From positions 65,877,381 through 65,941,380 of the forward strand of contig OZ020611.1 in assembly GCA_963971575.1 (NCBI GenBank): DNA of 64,000 nucleotides, given 5' to 3'. Origin of the DNA: Liopterus haemorrhoidalis. Taxonomy: Eukaryota; Arthropoda; Insecta; Coleoptera; Dytiscidae. The notes beneath the pieces are model-generated. The model was not told where the DNA came from. It worked only from the letters and a program-made list of their open reading frames with translations, and searched no databases. This document shows positions 23,489 through 34,389 of the stretch, piece by piece. Position 1 is the first letter of the stretch; each line of letters opens with the position of its first letter. A program made the translations under genes and the position numbers.

Positions 23489-24889
23489 GCGTTGAGCAAT
23501 GTGGCGCATAACGGTATTTCAAAGCTAGTATGTTTATTCGAACTAATTGAATCTTTATAAAGTAATGATGTATCTTTTTGTATAATAAATCAAATTAGGA
23601 AATTAAAAGACATAAAATAATTTAAAAAAAGTAACATTTTGAGAATATAAATAAACATAAAACAAATAAATTATTGCAATCACAAGGTGTACATTTTGTG
23701 TTTTAAGAATACTCATGTTGCAGTTAATATACAACATACTCAACAGTTGTGTTCACTAAATACGTCGCTACTTACGACAAGTTTTCAATAACACAATATA
23801 AATTTGAATTGATTTTTTTCTTAATTATTTTGTGCGTCCGACCTGTTCATAGCATTGAATTCAGGATAAAATAAACTGTTCAATAAGAATATGAAAAAAG
23901 TATTCTCACTTAAAATAAGAAAGTTGCACAAAATATTTTCAGAACCACTGGGCGAAAAAGAAAAATGCTTTACACATTTATATTGTCTTATAAATGGGCA
24001 ATTGTTCTATAATTTAACCAACCTAGAAGCTCTTGTAGTTACCGAGATATTAATACTGCACAAATTAAAATGAACGGCTTGTATATTAAAGTCATACCTC
24101 GAACTAAGGCTTTTGTTCTCATTGATCTTCCATTTTGTGACAAATTAAACACGTTTTGTTTTGTGTTCCATATGCGGTAAACTCTAAATAAACCTTGTAT
24201 TTGTAATGGATTGATTTGCAGTGAGTATGCGGCTGTATTGACGCGAAGTTGATTCGGCTGCGGTGCTTCGCTGTACACATCAGTAGGTGGATTATTGAAG
24301 TGATTCAGGAATTCGATTACGAGTCGTGATTAGGTCTCGACTGTAGACGGGAAAGCGTGGGCTCAATAGAATACCCAGCTGGGCTTTCCAACATACGATC
24401 TCCAGAGTATTTCACTGTCTTATCACATTCTCTGCATCTTCTTTATATAGAATAAAGAGAGAATGTTCAGATCTTACATTTTATATTAAATTCACCACAT
24501 ACTATTTATTTTCTACCACATAGAAGTAGATTAAAAATGCTGTTAAAACAGAAATATGTATTCTCACATGGGTTGTAATATTATACAATAAGATCGAAAA
24601 AAGATCTAGATATGCTTGTAATTTATTTATTTTTTAATTGGGTTGGCAATATCGCTCTCCCGTAACATTTAACTGACATTTGACGTCTAAATTTCAGGTA
24701 ATATTCTAAACATACATATATTTGTAAAAAGATTATATATAAATTTGTATTAGTATTAGAATTATTGAAAAATACACATTAAGATCATAATCAATGAAAG
24801 TAAATGCTCAAAAGCGACAAACAGTACAGGACTACCAACTTAGTATACGTTTTTTAATATAAATCAAGGCCTACTAGATTATTTTTTTT
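23489..24889. other. No supported gene
   Basis: A 79-codon minus frame at 24039-24278 in moderately GC-richer sequence is not recognised. Otherwise AT-rich. Confidence 0.35.
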
Positions 24890-25190
24890 TATATTATGTT
24901 GTATAATATACGCCTTTAGAATAACAAACGCAGAATTGGGGAAAGAACTGGTCAAATAGATATAAATTTGCAAATAAAAAGAAGAAAGTTTGGTTGTGTA
25001 GGGCACACTCTTCGAAGAGCTCCTAGCGAAGTGTGTCACTCCACTAGCTTAAAATCTACAGGGCAGTAGTAGAAGAGGGCGACCCTAGAACGCTTGGCGT
25101 CGCTCAACACTGTCAGAGATAAATACATGGAACTCTTAAAATCAAGACAAAAGACTCTACCATAGCATCACTGAGTCAGTTGCAGATAGA
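24890..25190 (+). pseudogene. LINE ORF2 tail relic (GHTLRR type)
   Basis: Plus-strand frames read RTGQIDINLQIKRRKFGC, then VGHTLRRAPSEVCH, then GSSRRGRP and NAWRRST. This matches the E-L-W-x-R-T-G-Q...I-x-x-R-x-W-x-W-I-G-H-T-L-R-x...G-x-R-x-R-G-R-P pattern of LINE C-termini. At least one shift breaks it near 25060. Confidence 0.7.
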
Positions 25191-25196
25191 CGAGTA

Positions 25197-25711
25197 AAGG
25201 CCTTATCACACTAGAGTTAATACTAACGTCTTGACTTGGAAAATTCAAGTTTTTACATTCGAATCGAAGTCATTTGCGTGTGATAGTATGAAAAAATACC
25301 TTGGCTTTAAAGACTAGGCAAATGGAACGTTTCACCGAGGTATGTTATATATATTTTTCTCACTACACGACTTGTTAGCTTATGTCCTCTCGCTCTTAGC
25401 TGTTTTGCGTTTTTGTCTTTTTTTTTACGTTGAGGTTAGTTTGTTGTATAATTGTATTTTCGAATGTAATATTTAAAAAAAAATGATTTTGGAAGAACAA
25501 CTAATTAATTTATTGAAACCTCACAAATAAACTTTTCAAATTAAAACTGTCGACTGTCATAATAACACAATGTACGCATGCGCAAACAAAAAATTTCCAA
25601 ATCTTAAATATTATTCAAATACTGTGTGATAAGTCAAAACCTAAAGACGTGAATCCTCAAAAAAACATACAAAATTAAAACTTGAATAGCGTTCTAGTGC
25701 GATACGCTTTT
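25197..25711 (+). repeat. AAGGCCTTATCACACTAG MITE, copy 2
   Basis: 515 bp flanked by TA (25195-25196, 25712-25713). The left end aaggccttatcacactagag and the right end, reverse complemented (aaaagcgtatcgcactagaa), are inverted terminal repeats. Compared with copies 1 and 3 it carries a foreign 54-bp block at 25332-25385 that is identical to 26917-26970. Confidence 0.85.
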
Positions 25712-25970
25712 TAGATGGAAACATTTTATTGACAGCTCTATACTCTTTTTTGAGGCAGTCCACATTCAGCCGATGATGTACAAAACTTAATGATTATGAT
25801 GATTATACGGGCCTAATATTTCTTATTTTACCCTGCCGGGTCCATTATGGTAGCGGCCTGACCGAAGCCGAACCCGATTTTTTTTTTTTATCTCGGCCCG
25901 AATGTAGCCCGAATTCTATGAAAAACATTATATTAAAAAGATAACAATGTTGGTTTAAAAATAGTTACTA

Positions 25971-26587
25971 CGAGAGTTGTTCGGAAAATAAGGTCTCCAA
26001 TTTTTTTTTCACAAAGAAAAACACGTTTATTTGCAATGAGTTATACATTGTTGGAAAGCCTGGACTTTCTATTATTTTTCTACAAAATCCCCGTTGCGAT
26101 CGATGCATTTTTGCATGCGGTGTGGCATTTTTCGTATACCCCTGTCATAGAACTCTCCCGCCGCAGCACGCAGGTAGCATACGACCTCTTCTTTCAACTC
26201 CTCGTTGGTCCTGAAATTCGTCCCACCCAGATGTGACTTCAACGCAGGAAAGAGATGATAATCACTTGGTGCTAGGTCCAGGCTGTCCGATGAAACCGAT
26301 GGCCGCCCGGCACGCTGTTAATCGTGGACGTCTGTACGTCCGTTTTTAAACTCTCTGCACCATTTTCCCACGTTTTTGATGTCTATACACTTCACATAAC
26401 TGTCGATAAATTTCTATCGGCGTAGCACACAAAAAACGAATCACAGAACGTAACTCACATTCACTACTACTACAAAACCAGGCGGGGAATGAAGCTATAC
26501 GCCAGTGTTGCCCAGATCTTGCGTTAAAACGTTCCTCGCGACTCCAGCGCGAGAGCCTTGGAGACCTTATTTTCCGGACAACCCTCG
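25971..26587 (-). mobile_element. Internally deleted mariner with both ends
   Basis: 617 bp. The ends read cgagagttgttcggaaaata and, reverse complemented, cgagggttgtccggaaaata, then aaggtctcc on both sides; the inverted repeat is about 28 bp with two mismatches. TA flanks both ends (25969-25970, 26588-26589). The transposase is reduced to its two ends. Confidence 0.93.
26073..26470 (-). pseudogene. mariner transposase, central part deleted
   Basis: The minus strand begins with the DNA-binding domain (SECELRSVIRFLCATPIEIY, then RQLCEVY). After NGRTDVHD, a stop and QRAGRPSVSSD, the frame runs directly into SLDLAPSDYHLFPALKS, which holds the third catalytic aspartate. The C-terminal block follows intact to RMQKCIDRNGDFVEK and a stop at 26073-26075. 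The first two catalytic aspartates, roughly 170 residues, are missing, so there is no enzyme activity. The C-terminal half is well conserved, suggesting a comparatively recent element. Confidence 0.9.
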
Positions 26588-26916
26588 TATATGAAAAATA
26601 TAGGTACATATATATTTGCAACTCATTCAAAATCAGAAGTGTTTTGATTTCCCACGGATTATACACAATATCAAACTCGTTAGCGAAAAAATTAAGCGGG
26701 CGCTCTGTTCTATCGATGTAAGGGTACTCGTCTCTAAACTTAAAATGCTACTCAAATTGATTGTAAGTATTAAATTATTTGTTTAAAAGTAGATAAAAAT
26801 AGTCGTGAATAAAAAAAATACCCTTGATAAATGAATTTTTTCATTCGAAAATAATGTTTAGACAAACTTGCCAGGTACATATTCAAAGCAAATTTTAAAA
26901 TGGTATGAAAATGAAA

Positions 26917-26970
26917 TCACCGAGGTATGTTATATATATTTTTCTCACTACACGACTTGTTAGCTTATGT
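26917..26970. repeat. 54-bp block duplicated exactly at 25332-25385
   Basis: tcaccgaggtatgttatata through tagcttatgt is identical in both places and in the same orientation. Confidence 0.95.
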
Positions 26971-26974
26971 ATGC

Positions 26975-27546
26975 CCCATCAATTAGTAGTTAAATACATT
27001 AATTATTTCTTACAAATGTTCAAGACATTAATCTTTCTCTCTTGAAGATCGTAATTAATTCTACAGAACTCATAAATAAGTTTTCTTTGTTGTCAAGAGA
27101 TTCACCGCTCTTGATAATACCCTCCTGCCCCTCTGAACTTTGCAATCATCGTTGAGAATTAATTTCCAGCTATTCTTTTGCTTTTTGAACAAAATTTTTA
27201 ATTAGGAAAAAAGTATGCACGGAAATGACAAATTTTTCTGGAAATCAGAGTATATGCACATGATATCAAAATGTAGAATAAAAACACGCAATATAGAACA
27301 CAAGCAAGGTTATTAATTTTTGCTGGCGTTCTCAGAAATTCAAAGACAAAATTACGTGTAAACAGTAATTGGCTCTAGTAGGAAATCACATTTCTACAGG
27401 TAATTACGTATAATATAATTTTGTGACGACTCGTATTTCGCTATTTGTGTATTATTAAAGAGGTTATTACGCTACTTTACCAGTAATGTAAGCTTAAGAT
27501 TCATAAAACGTATTAAAAAAGAGTGGACTTTAAAAATACACCCAGT
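26975..27546. other. AT-rich DNA, nothing recognised
   Basis: No supported coding region or repeat. Confidence 0.4.
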
Positions 27547-28025
27547 TTTTTTTTTATTTTATTTTTTTAATTTAATTTATGGAGCCTCAACAACTAAGGT
27601 TATTGGTACATTAATTTATTACATTATTAATTTATATAAATTTATTTTATATTATATTTTGTAGTAGAGGTGGCAATCTTTTAGATATTTTATTATGTTT
27701 ACTTCCACTTCATGTTCATTTTTCAGAGCTTCCTTTAGCGTTGTTGGTATTTTATGTTTCAACCTTTGTATGTGTTACTTTTCGCACTCTATCTGTATGT
27801 ATATGGTTAACAATGATTTTTTTTTATCACAGATGTTGCATACTGGTGGTTCTTGATGGTCAAAAATGTGTTTATTCGTGTAAAACGTTTGTCCAATACC
27901 CATCCTGGTTAAAACTATTTGTTCTCTACGATTTTTTGGCATTTCCATTGTTTAATATCTTCTTTTATCAATCTGAGACACCCAGTTTCGTTTTGCTTAA
28001 TTTTCGAAATAAGGTTGATGTATAT

Positions 28026-28709
28026 CAGTGATTCTCAAAGTGGGCGATACCGCCCCCTGAGGGGCGCTGGAACGATCCAGGGGGGCAATAGTAGCCTCGG
28101 GTGCATTTGGGGGGCATAGAAAATGATGAAGCCTTGCTTACCTATTGTCAGCACTTGGATGCTCTCCATTCTGACTTCAACCAACGATTTGAAGATATTT
28201 TTAAAATGAACATACCCAAACACTCCAAAATTACAAGAAGAACTGATGGAAGTGAGACAAATTACGAATTTAAATTCAAAGACGGCTACCAACAGTTCTG
28301 GCTGCAAAAGCAGATTCTAATAGCTTATCCCGGGTTATGGGCTATAATACAAAAGTTTTTTTTGCAGTGCGGTCACTAATCTATTAACAAAAAAAGACAC
28401 GGACTGCAAATAGCTAATCGCGGTGATTTAAGAATATTGGTGACAAAAATAGAGCCAATGATTGATACAATGATAGCAGCGCAAGTTCATCCGTGTCATT
28501 AGATGAGAATATTTAAATAAATAATTTTTAATTTCAATATACAAGGTATCTTTTTTACAACATCTTTCTTTACTATATTTTAGTAGGTAGAAATATAGAT
28601 ACATATATCTTTCTGTTTGTTCGTTTAAAGAATGTAGATTTCCAGGGGGCGCTGAGCTAGTTTTTTTCTGAAAAGGGGGCGGTAGGCCAAATAAGTTTGA
28701 GAACCACTG
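28026..28709 (+). mobile_element. hAT element, ZBED5/Charlie-like
   Basis: 684 bp. Exact 8-bp target duplication ATGTATAT at 28018-28025 and 28710-28717. The ends are cagtgattctcaaagtgggc and, reverse complemented, cagtggttctcaaacttatt. The internal sequence contains a transposase remnant. It inserted into the LINE described at 27547-28790. Confidence 0.95.
28101..28500 (+). pseudogene. hAT transposase C-terminal remnant
   Basis: An open frame from 28101 reads YCQHLDALHSDFNQRFEDIF, later GYQQFWLQKQILIAYPGLWA, and ends near 28379. After a frame change, VTNLLTKKD, IANRGDLRILVTKIEPMID and VHP-H follow to a stop near 28500. These are the C-terminal blocks of hAT transposases of the ZBED5/FAM200/Charlie group, including part of the hAT dimerisation region. 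The N-terminal BED finger and most of the catalytic core are absent, so this is a deletion derivative. Confidence 0.88.
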
Positions 28710-28790
28710 ATGTATATGAAATGGTTTTTTTATTAATCAAAACATTTGTAGTCTTCGTTTTTATAAGTATACCTCTGTCAACGAGGGCGT

Positions 28791-29245
28791 AAATAATATT
28801 TTTGAAAATATCTTTTGTTTTCTGCTTAGCTGTTAAAAAGTTTTTCTTTTAAGAAGTGATCTTTGTATTTTTGGACGTGATGAAGTAGTTCATAAGAGAT
28901 AAAGAGGAACAAGAAGGAATAATCAACTACTCTAAATTGCCATCAGTAATTTTCTTGGATGAGGCGGAGGCTTTTGAACATGTCTTGGGGCCATTGAGCT
29001 GGTCTCTTGATCATCTTATAAAATCCTTTTTTTGACATACGTCACGACTCTGTCCAGAAATTTCTTGCCTCCAGAAAGTTCGCGTTTGTTCTTGGAAATA
29101 TGTAAAGAACATGCCTTTAATCAGCCCCTCTTTGTTTCTATCTGAAACTTCATGAGGCACCCACTTCTCCATTTTTATAAAATATTCTTAATACAGTCAA
29201 CATTTTTACCTACCCGTAAGTTTGCGAGAAACATGGCTTCGATCT
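28791..29245 (-). pseudogene. mariner transposase relic
   Basis: The minus strand gives KMEKWVPHEVSDRNKEGLIK, then KKFLDRVVTYVKKRIL, then DDQETSSMAPRHVQKPPPHP and RKLLMAI. These parallel the mariner blocks KWVPHEL, FLDR-VT-DEKWIL and YD-RK-SSQW...HPKK. At the first catalytic site the Asp-Glu is replaced by Tyr-Val through a small deletion. No terminal repeats are visible. It abuts the hAT-split LINE. Confidence 0.7.
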
Positions 29246-29585
29246 TCTTTTGTCAGTGTTGTTAAAACCAACACTGTTGTTATTGCACATAAAAAATTGA
29301 TTTATATAGATATTAATAATACGAATAATATTTTTAATGTTTCTGTTATATGCTGGTAGAGAATATTTATTATTTTGTTTAATGTACTATTCCTGGTAAT
29401 GTATAAATGTCAAAGAAACGCCCATCATTATTAAACCATAACCAAACAAAAAAGTCAGCAACAGTTAGTAGAACAATTTATTACAACAAAAATACATTAA
29501 TATACAGCGCAATAAAATATGCCTCTATATTTCCCGAATCAACATAATAAATGGTAGAAAAAATGATTACTCCACATTATTTATT
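29246..29585. other. AT-rich DNA, nothing recognised
   Basis: No supported coding region or repeat. Confidence 0.4.
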
Positions 29586-29589
29586 TATG

Positions 29590-29875
29590 AAAAACATTTA
29601 AAGATGTCGGTTTTCAATCGTTTCGGATTACCGGTTAGTGAAGAGACCTCGAGTGCGCAGTAGTCCAATATATCAGAGCCCTTAACTCCCTATAAAACCG
29701 TCTTCGCTAGCTGGCGTCTTTTATAAAATGAAATTCGAGTATAAGCCGACGCCGCAGTCATGGGCGGCGACGCTCAACGTCTCGACGAGCAACAGGCTTT
29801 ACTCCAGGCTTTGTGCTTCTATAATATCTGACGACTGAGCGTACAGGCCCGGCATCAGATATAATACCGATTCAT
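29590..29875. other. GC-richer island with TATAAAA motif
   Basis: About 285 bp stand out from AT-rich surroundings. They hold ccctataaaaccg near 29690-29702, ttataaaatg near 29732, and cagtcatgggcggcgacg near 29755. It could be part of a promoter, an LTR or an unrecognised element. I see no inverted repeats or coding motif. Confidence 0.25.
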
Positions 29876-30058
29876 AACAAATATAGTTTATAAATACTAA
29901 TAGAAAACTGAAAAAATCAGATCTCAAAACTAAACTCATATTTATCAATAGGATTTATTAAACTCCATAAAATGAGTCCACGCGTGTTTTCTAATTCTGA
30001 AGACTCTCTGTAGTATTCTGTAATTAAGAAAGTAAGTAAGAAATTCTGTATTTATAAC

Positions 30059-30619
30059 GGGTGTTTTTTTTAGAGGTATAGAACTTTAAATTGCAATAAA
30101 ACAACGATGGATTATTCGATTGACATGAATTTTTTTTTATTCGAAAGATAATCTTGTGGCATTACATTAAATCATACCAACAAGACGGCGCAATATGTCA
30201 CACAGCTCGTGCCACAATCGATTTATTGAAAGACACGTTTGGTGACCGCCTAATTTCACGTTTTGGACCTGTGAATTGGCCTCCAAGATCTTGTGATTTA
30301 ACACCGCTGGACTACTGTCTGTAGGGCTATGTAAAGTCATTGGTCTATGCGGATAAGCCACAAACGCTTGACTATTTGGAAGACAACATTCGCCGTGTTA
30401 TTGCCGATATACGGCCACAAATGTTGGAAAAAGTCATCGAAAATTGGACGTCCAGATTGGGCTACATCCGAGCCAGCCGTGGCGGTCATATGCCAGAAAT
30501 CATATTTAAAATGTAATGCCACAAGATTATCTTTCGAATAAAAAAAAATTCATGTCAATCGAATAATCCATCGTTGTTTTATTGCAATTTAAAGTTCTAT
30601 ACCTCTAAAAAAAACACCC
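30059..30619 (+). mobile_element. Fold-back derivative of a DD41D Tc1/mariner element
   Basis: 561 bp bounded by inverted arms of about 113 bp (30059-30171 and 30505-30619), starting gggtgttttttttagaggta. The right arm begins within the last codons of the transposase and runs through its 3' flank. The left arm is the reverse complement of that same 3' end, so the true 5' half was replaced by an inverted copy of the 3' end. No obvious TA lies at the outer edges. Confidence 0.9.
30157..30516 (+). pseudogene. Tc1/mariner (DD41D) transposase C-terminal part
   Basis: A single plus-strand frame reads YQQDGAICHTARATIDLLKD, then GPVNWPPRSCDLTPLDY, KPQTLDYLEDNIRRVIADIR, and ends GHMPEIIFKM with a stop at 30514-30516. 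The aspartate of QQDG (30184-30186) and that of PLDY (30310-30312) are 42 codons apart, giving 41 residues between them. That differs from the 34 of mariner and fits lineages described as DD41D. One internal stop (TAG, 30322-30324) replaces an expected tryptophan. The N-terminal DNA-binding part and the first aspartate are absent. Confidence 0.87.
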
Positions 30620-30661
30620 ATTATTAGATTTTCAGCTTTTCATAGATAATACAGTAATACC

Positions 30662-30722
30662 ACTTACGTCCACATGACTTATGTCCACTTGACTTACGTC
30701 CATTTGATTTTACGTCCGATGA
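30662..30722. repeat. 15-bp minisatellite, four units
   Basis: Units acttacgtccacatg, acttatgtccacttg, acttacgtccatttg and a degenerate fourth. Confidence 0.85.
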
Positions 30723-30859
30723 CATCATCCAAAAGCTGCGCACTTCGATCGTGCACTGTCGTTATTGTTTAGTCCTTCAATCTAAAATACAAAATTTGAC
30801 TGTTATATGATGAAGATGATAAAAATCTTGGTTAACAGTATCCTTTTCAACGTCGTTTC

Positions 30860-30937
30860 CTTTTGAAAATTTCCGCCTTCTGTAAAATTAATTATTATCA
30901 GCAGTGGACAAATTCGGCTAGTAGATGATAAGGCTCT
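30860..30937 (+). pseudogene. RTE-like LINE tail trace
   Basis: tcagcagtggacaaattcgg followed by ctagtagatgat matches the last codons and 3' end of the RTE tail at 2184-2300 on the opposite strand. Only about 70 bp are recognisable. Confidence 0.5.
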
Positions 30938-32562
30938 CGTGTTAGTCGCCAAAAACGAAATTAATAAATATTACACTTTGCCTTTAGCTTCTTCGGTGAG
31001 TTCAAATATCTAATTATCTAAATTCAGCTAAGCATGAACCACAAAAATAATTTACTTTCGCTTAAAAAAGAATAAAGTTGTGTTTTTCTGCTTGTTTGTA
31101 AATCATTAACAACAATCAAACATGTTGTGTGTATATTTGTCTTTGTATTATTCACGAAATCCGGAAATTGAAAAACAAATGCTTTCAAAAGACATTGAAC
31201 GTTAGTTAGTTATACTATCATGCCAATTTATAACAAATAAATAAACTGTTATTTCATTACAAGAAATGAGAACGCTTCGAGTCAACTCATGATAGTACCA
31301 GAATGTGAAAACTGAAGAAAAGAATCTAAAAAGTTCGTACGTGTGCGAAATAAATAAATAGAATGAGAAAGCATTTATGTTTTTAAGAATCAGTTTCAGT
31401 TTTTAAACAACATTACGATTCTAAACGAAGTTGACATTCTGGAAAACTGCATTCAATAAAATATCACTCCCAAATAGTAAATTTGTAGTTAACTATACCA
31501 TGTTTGTCCCCGTATACAGTTAAATTTCTGACACTGTAACATTTTTGTCCCCGTATATGGTTAAATTTCTGACATTTAAGAAAAAATAATTCTATTTAAA
31601 TTGTTTCTGAATAAAGAAATCGTTGTTATTAATATGCTTTGTAGTCGTGATGACCGAAGTGAAAAAGCAAATACAATTGAAGCGAAAAAACTTCCGGTCT
31701 ATTAAATACACCAATGACAATATGCTAAACATTTCCTTCTATGTACAGTGCTGGTCGCAAATAGCCATTTATGGAACCAAAAATAATGTGTTTTATAATG
31801 TGTTATTTATCCACGTTGAATGTTAATGGTGCTTTGCAGCAATGTAAGCCCTCGAGTTTTTCTGCAATGAGTTTTTTTGTGGATGTAAAATTCAATACGC
31901 GCAACATTTTTCACGATTACGCAGTATAGATAATAGACCTCCAGAGCAATCTCAGACGTTCGATTTTCTCTTGGTTCATTCAAAGCAATCTTTTTTTTTA
32001 AATGAATTTAAAAAGTTGTTGGTGAGTCCTTGTGCGGTGCTCCAAAATTTCTACTGTCTTGCGATAGTTCAGAATACAGAATTGTTTCGACGATCATGTG
32101 GCATTATAACATTATTTATCCACCTAAGATATTTCTGGAATAATTTAGCACATGTTTTAACACGTTAACTACCAAATCACCGATATTTGATGACGTTTTG
32201 ATTTTTTCATTGTAGTCATCGAGATGAAATATTGTTAGTACATTTTTAAATAGTTTTTAGCTGGTTCTCCACGCTTTGGCGACACTCAGTCCTTGAAATA
32301 TAGTGCATAAAATACATATTATCCTCCAGAGAAACCTTTTGGTAGAGTTGGTAGCTTTACATAATTTAACGAAAATTATTGTTTAAACATTGTCTTTGTT
32401 ATATTGCATAAAAAGTTTTGGTATTAAAATTTGTAAAAAAAATATATATATATTTTCTCAGAAGTTTTCTACATTTGAATATTGGTATCCTATATATTCT
32501 GAATCATAGCAGATTCCAATATCTCTTGATAACAGATATTGTGCTATTTCACTTCGACTTCT
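30938..32562. other. AT-rich DNA with one tandem duplication
   Basis: A roughly 41-bp unit (tttgtccccgtata...gttaaatttctgacac) is duplicated at 31493-31576. Nothing else is recognised. Confidence 0.5.
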
Positions 32563-32570
32563 CACTAAAG

Positions 32571-33045
32571 CATCAGTTCCCAACCTGTGCTCCGCGGAGC
32601 CCTAAGTGTTTCGCGTACACTGCTCAGGGGTTCCGCAGCCGTTCTAGGAAATAAAATAAATGAAAATTGGAAAAAATCTAAAGAATTAGAAATAAAAAAA
32701 CAGAATTAAAATAAGAAAACTGGAAATTACATTCAAAATGAAAATTTGCTAAGTTGAATGTATGTCCGAGTGATTTCTGATTCGAGCCAGTTTATGACTA
32801 GCTGGAATGTTGTTTGAATAATCTGCGTGTATTTTGATTATTTGCTTCATTTTAAAAAACAACTGTCTATCAACAAATGAGCTGTGAAAGAGAAAAGTAA
32901 ATTTATAGTAAAAAATCTACACCCTCCCCCGTAACATTACTTCTAAACACCATTCATTTACAGACATAGGGTAGGCCTAAGGGGCTCCGCCATAGAAATT
33001 GATTCTAAAAAGGGCTCCGCAAGTCAAAAAGATTGGTAACCAATG
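32571..33045. mobile_element. Non-autonomous hAT element (GGAGCCC type)
   Basis: 475 bp. The ends catcagttcccaacctgtgc and, reverse complemented, cattggttaccaatcttttt are both followed by ctccgcggagccc-like or tgcggagccc blocks. The flanks cactaaag and tactaaag agree at 7 of 8 positions, consistent with a hAT target duplication. No transposase is present. Confidence 0.82.
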
Positions 33046-34243
33046 TACTAAAGTGATACCTATATATTACTTCTGTAATATTTCTAACAACCTTTCTATT
33101 TTCGCTGTACTCCTGCCATCTTTCAGAAACCTTTATGATTCTATTCGTCCTAAGTTTCTCGGATTTTTCGTTTAAATATTTCTTAAGGTGCATTTGGCAA
33201 TTCTCCAAGGAGTTAAAATTTCTGCCAGTAAGAGAATTTTGTGCAAAATAAGTTCTAGTTAGGATGCAGATTCAGGTGAATATCTACGTATTCTCCCAGC
33301 CGTTGCAATAAAGGTAACAGTCGATGAAAAACATCTAGAATTGACCAACAGTTCGGGTATTATGTTTCCGCGATAACGCTACAATTCATATATTTTTTTA
33401 CAGATGTGGCAAATTGTTGTAATTTAATTGGGATGTTTTATAACATGAAGTTGAAATAGCAGGTCATCGGGGAAAAAACAAACTGACAATATATATTGCT
33501 AAAATAAAGGTCGATATAAATATTAAAAGATCTTGTTCTAATTTATATTAAAAATTCATAGGAACTTTCTGAACAACGCAATTGAAATACGCTTGCGATC
33601 ACCACTCTCATTATTAATTTACCAGAGTTAATGTTAAAATAGTGAAGAATATTTTATTTTTTAATTAATTTGTTGTCTTTAAGGGACTTGCTAAAATTTA
33701 TTATATCCTTTATGTTATAAATAAGCTGGATGGTGGTGTTCTTTTAAATTCAAGTATTGCCCTGTTTTAAAAAAGAAAAAAATGATATTTAGTAGTGAAT
33801 CATATTTGGCGTAATACCTCACTGTTTTGTATGAGGAAGTGTCCCAGAGAGCTTCCACGGATTACGAGTCAAACCCTATATCGGGGGCAATCGAAACGAT
33901 GAAACGGAACCGGAAATAGATTGGAGCCGTCAGATTGTGGGCTCTTACTCTCTTTCCCTCTGCACACACGCATCTTTATATCTTCTTTCTTCTTACTGAT
34001 GAAAGATATAAGATATTTATTTGATATAGCATTCGATGTCATATTGAAAGAAAAAATGCAACCTTCAAAACGGTTTAGAATGAGTTTGGCAAACAAACAA
34101 ATAAAATGATTTTGGAAGATTTACTAGGCTTTCAGTTCACACAAAAATACGTAACGTTATTAAAATATCCTTTATTAAATTAGCTGATATTTTTAGTTTT
34201 AGTTTTTGTTATTGACAACAAAGTAATAGCTTGTTTCTTTGGT
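33046..34243. other. No supported gene
   Basis: A GC-richer patch at 33840-33975 has frames on both strands without recognisable motifs. The rest is AT-rich. Confidence 0.35.
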
Positions 34244-34389
34244 TTAAGCGGAACTAGATTTTGAATTAGTAACTAATAACTTTTACCGATTAAGTGAGGC
34301 TTTTGATCATTTTGTTTACTACAAGATCACTTCAAACCTTAAAAAGAGAGCTCATTACAAGTTAAGAAAATTCCAGTTAGTTCCCCTTA
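34244..34389. repeat. TTAGGCGGAACTA MITE, complete diverged copy
   Basis: The ends ttaagcggaactag and tagttccccttaa enclose about 146 bp homologous to 3312-3459 in inverted order. Its right end touches the next element. Confidence 0.75.

Larger units (their letters stand above)
27547..28790 (-). pseudogene. Jockey/I-like LINE 3' end, split by a hAT insertion
   Basis: The minus strand encodes LFRKLSKTKLGVSD, then NRREQIVLTRMGIGQTFYTN, EPPVCNICDKKKSLLTIYIQ and IECEK. This is the C-terminal region after the RNase H domain of Jockey/I-type LINEs, with the characteristic R-x-x-x-x-LTR-RIGHT and C-x2-C...H/I...C knuckle. The 3' UTR ends with a T-rich run on the plus strand (27547-27575), that is, an A-rich tail. 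The frame is interrupted at 28026-28709 by a hAT element; a little coding similarity may resume at 28718-28790. Internal stops show it is dead. Confidence 0.75.

Noticed and set aside
26036..26236. 66-codon plus-strand frame
   Set aside because: Antisense shadow of the conserved mariner C-terminus on the minus strand.
28035..28307. 90-codon minus frame starting in the hAT element
   Set aside because: Antisense to the recognisable hAT transposase remnant.
30337..30541. Frames at 30337-30522 (minus) and 30347-30541 (plus)
   Set aside because: Both overlap the DD41D transposase frame, which matches the family motifs; these are alternative-frame shadows.
30662..30722. CRISPR-like array
   Set aside because: Units are contiguous 15-mers without unique spacers, in a eukaryotic repeat-rich context; it is a minisatellite.
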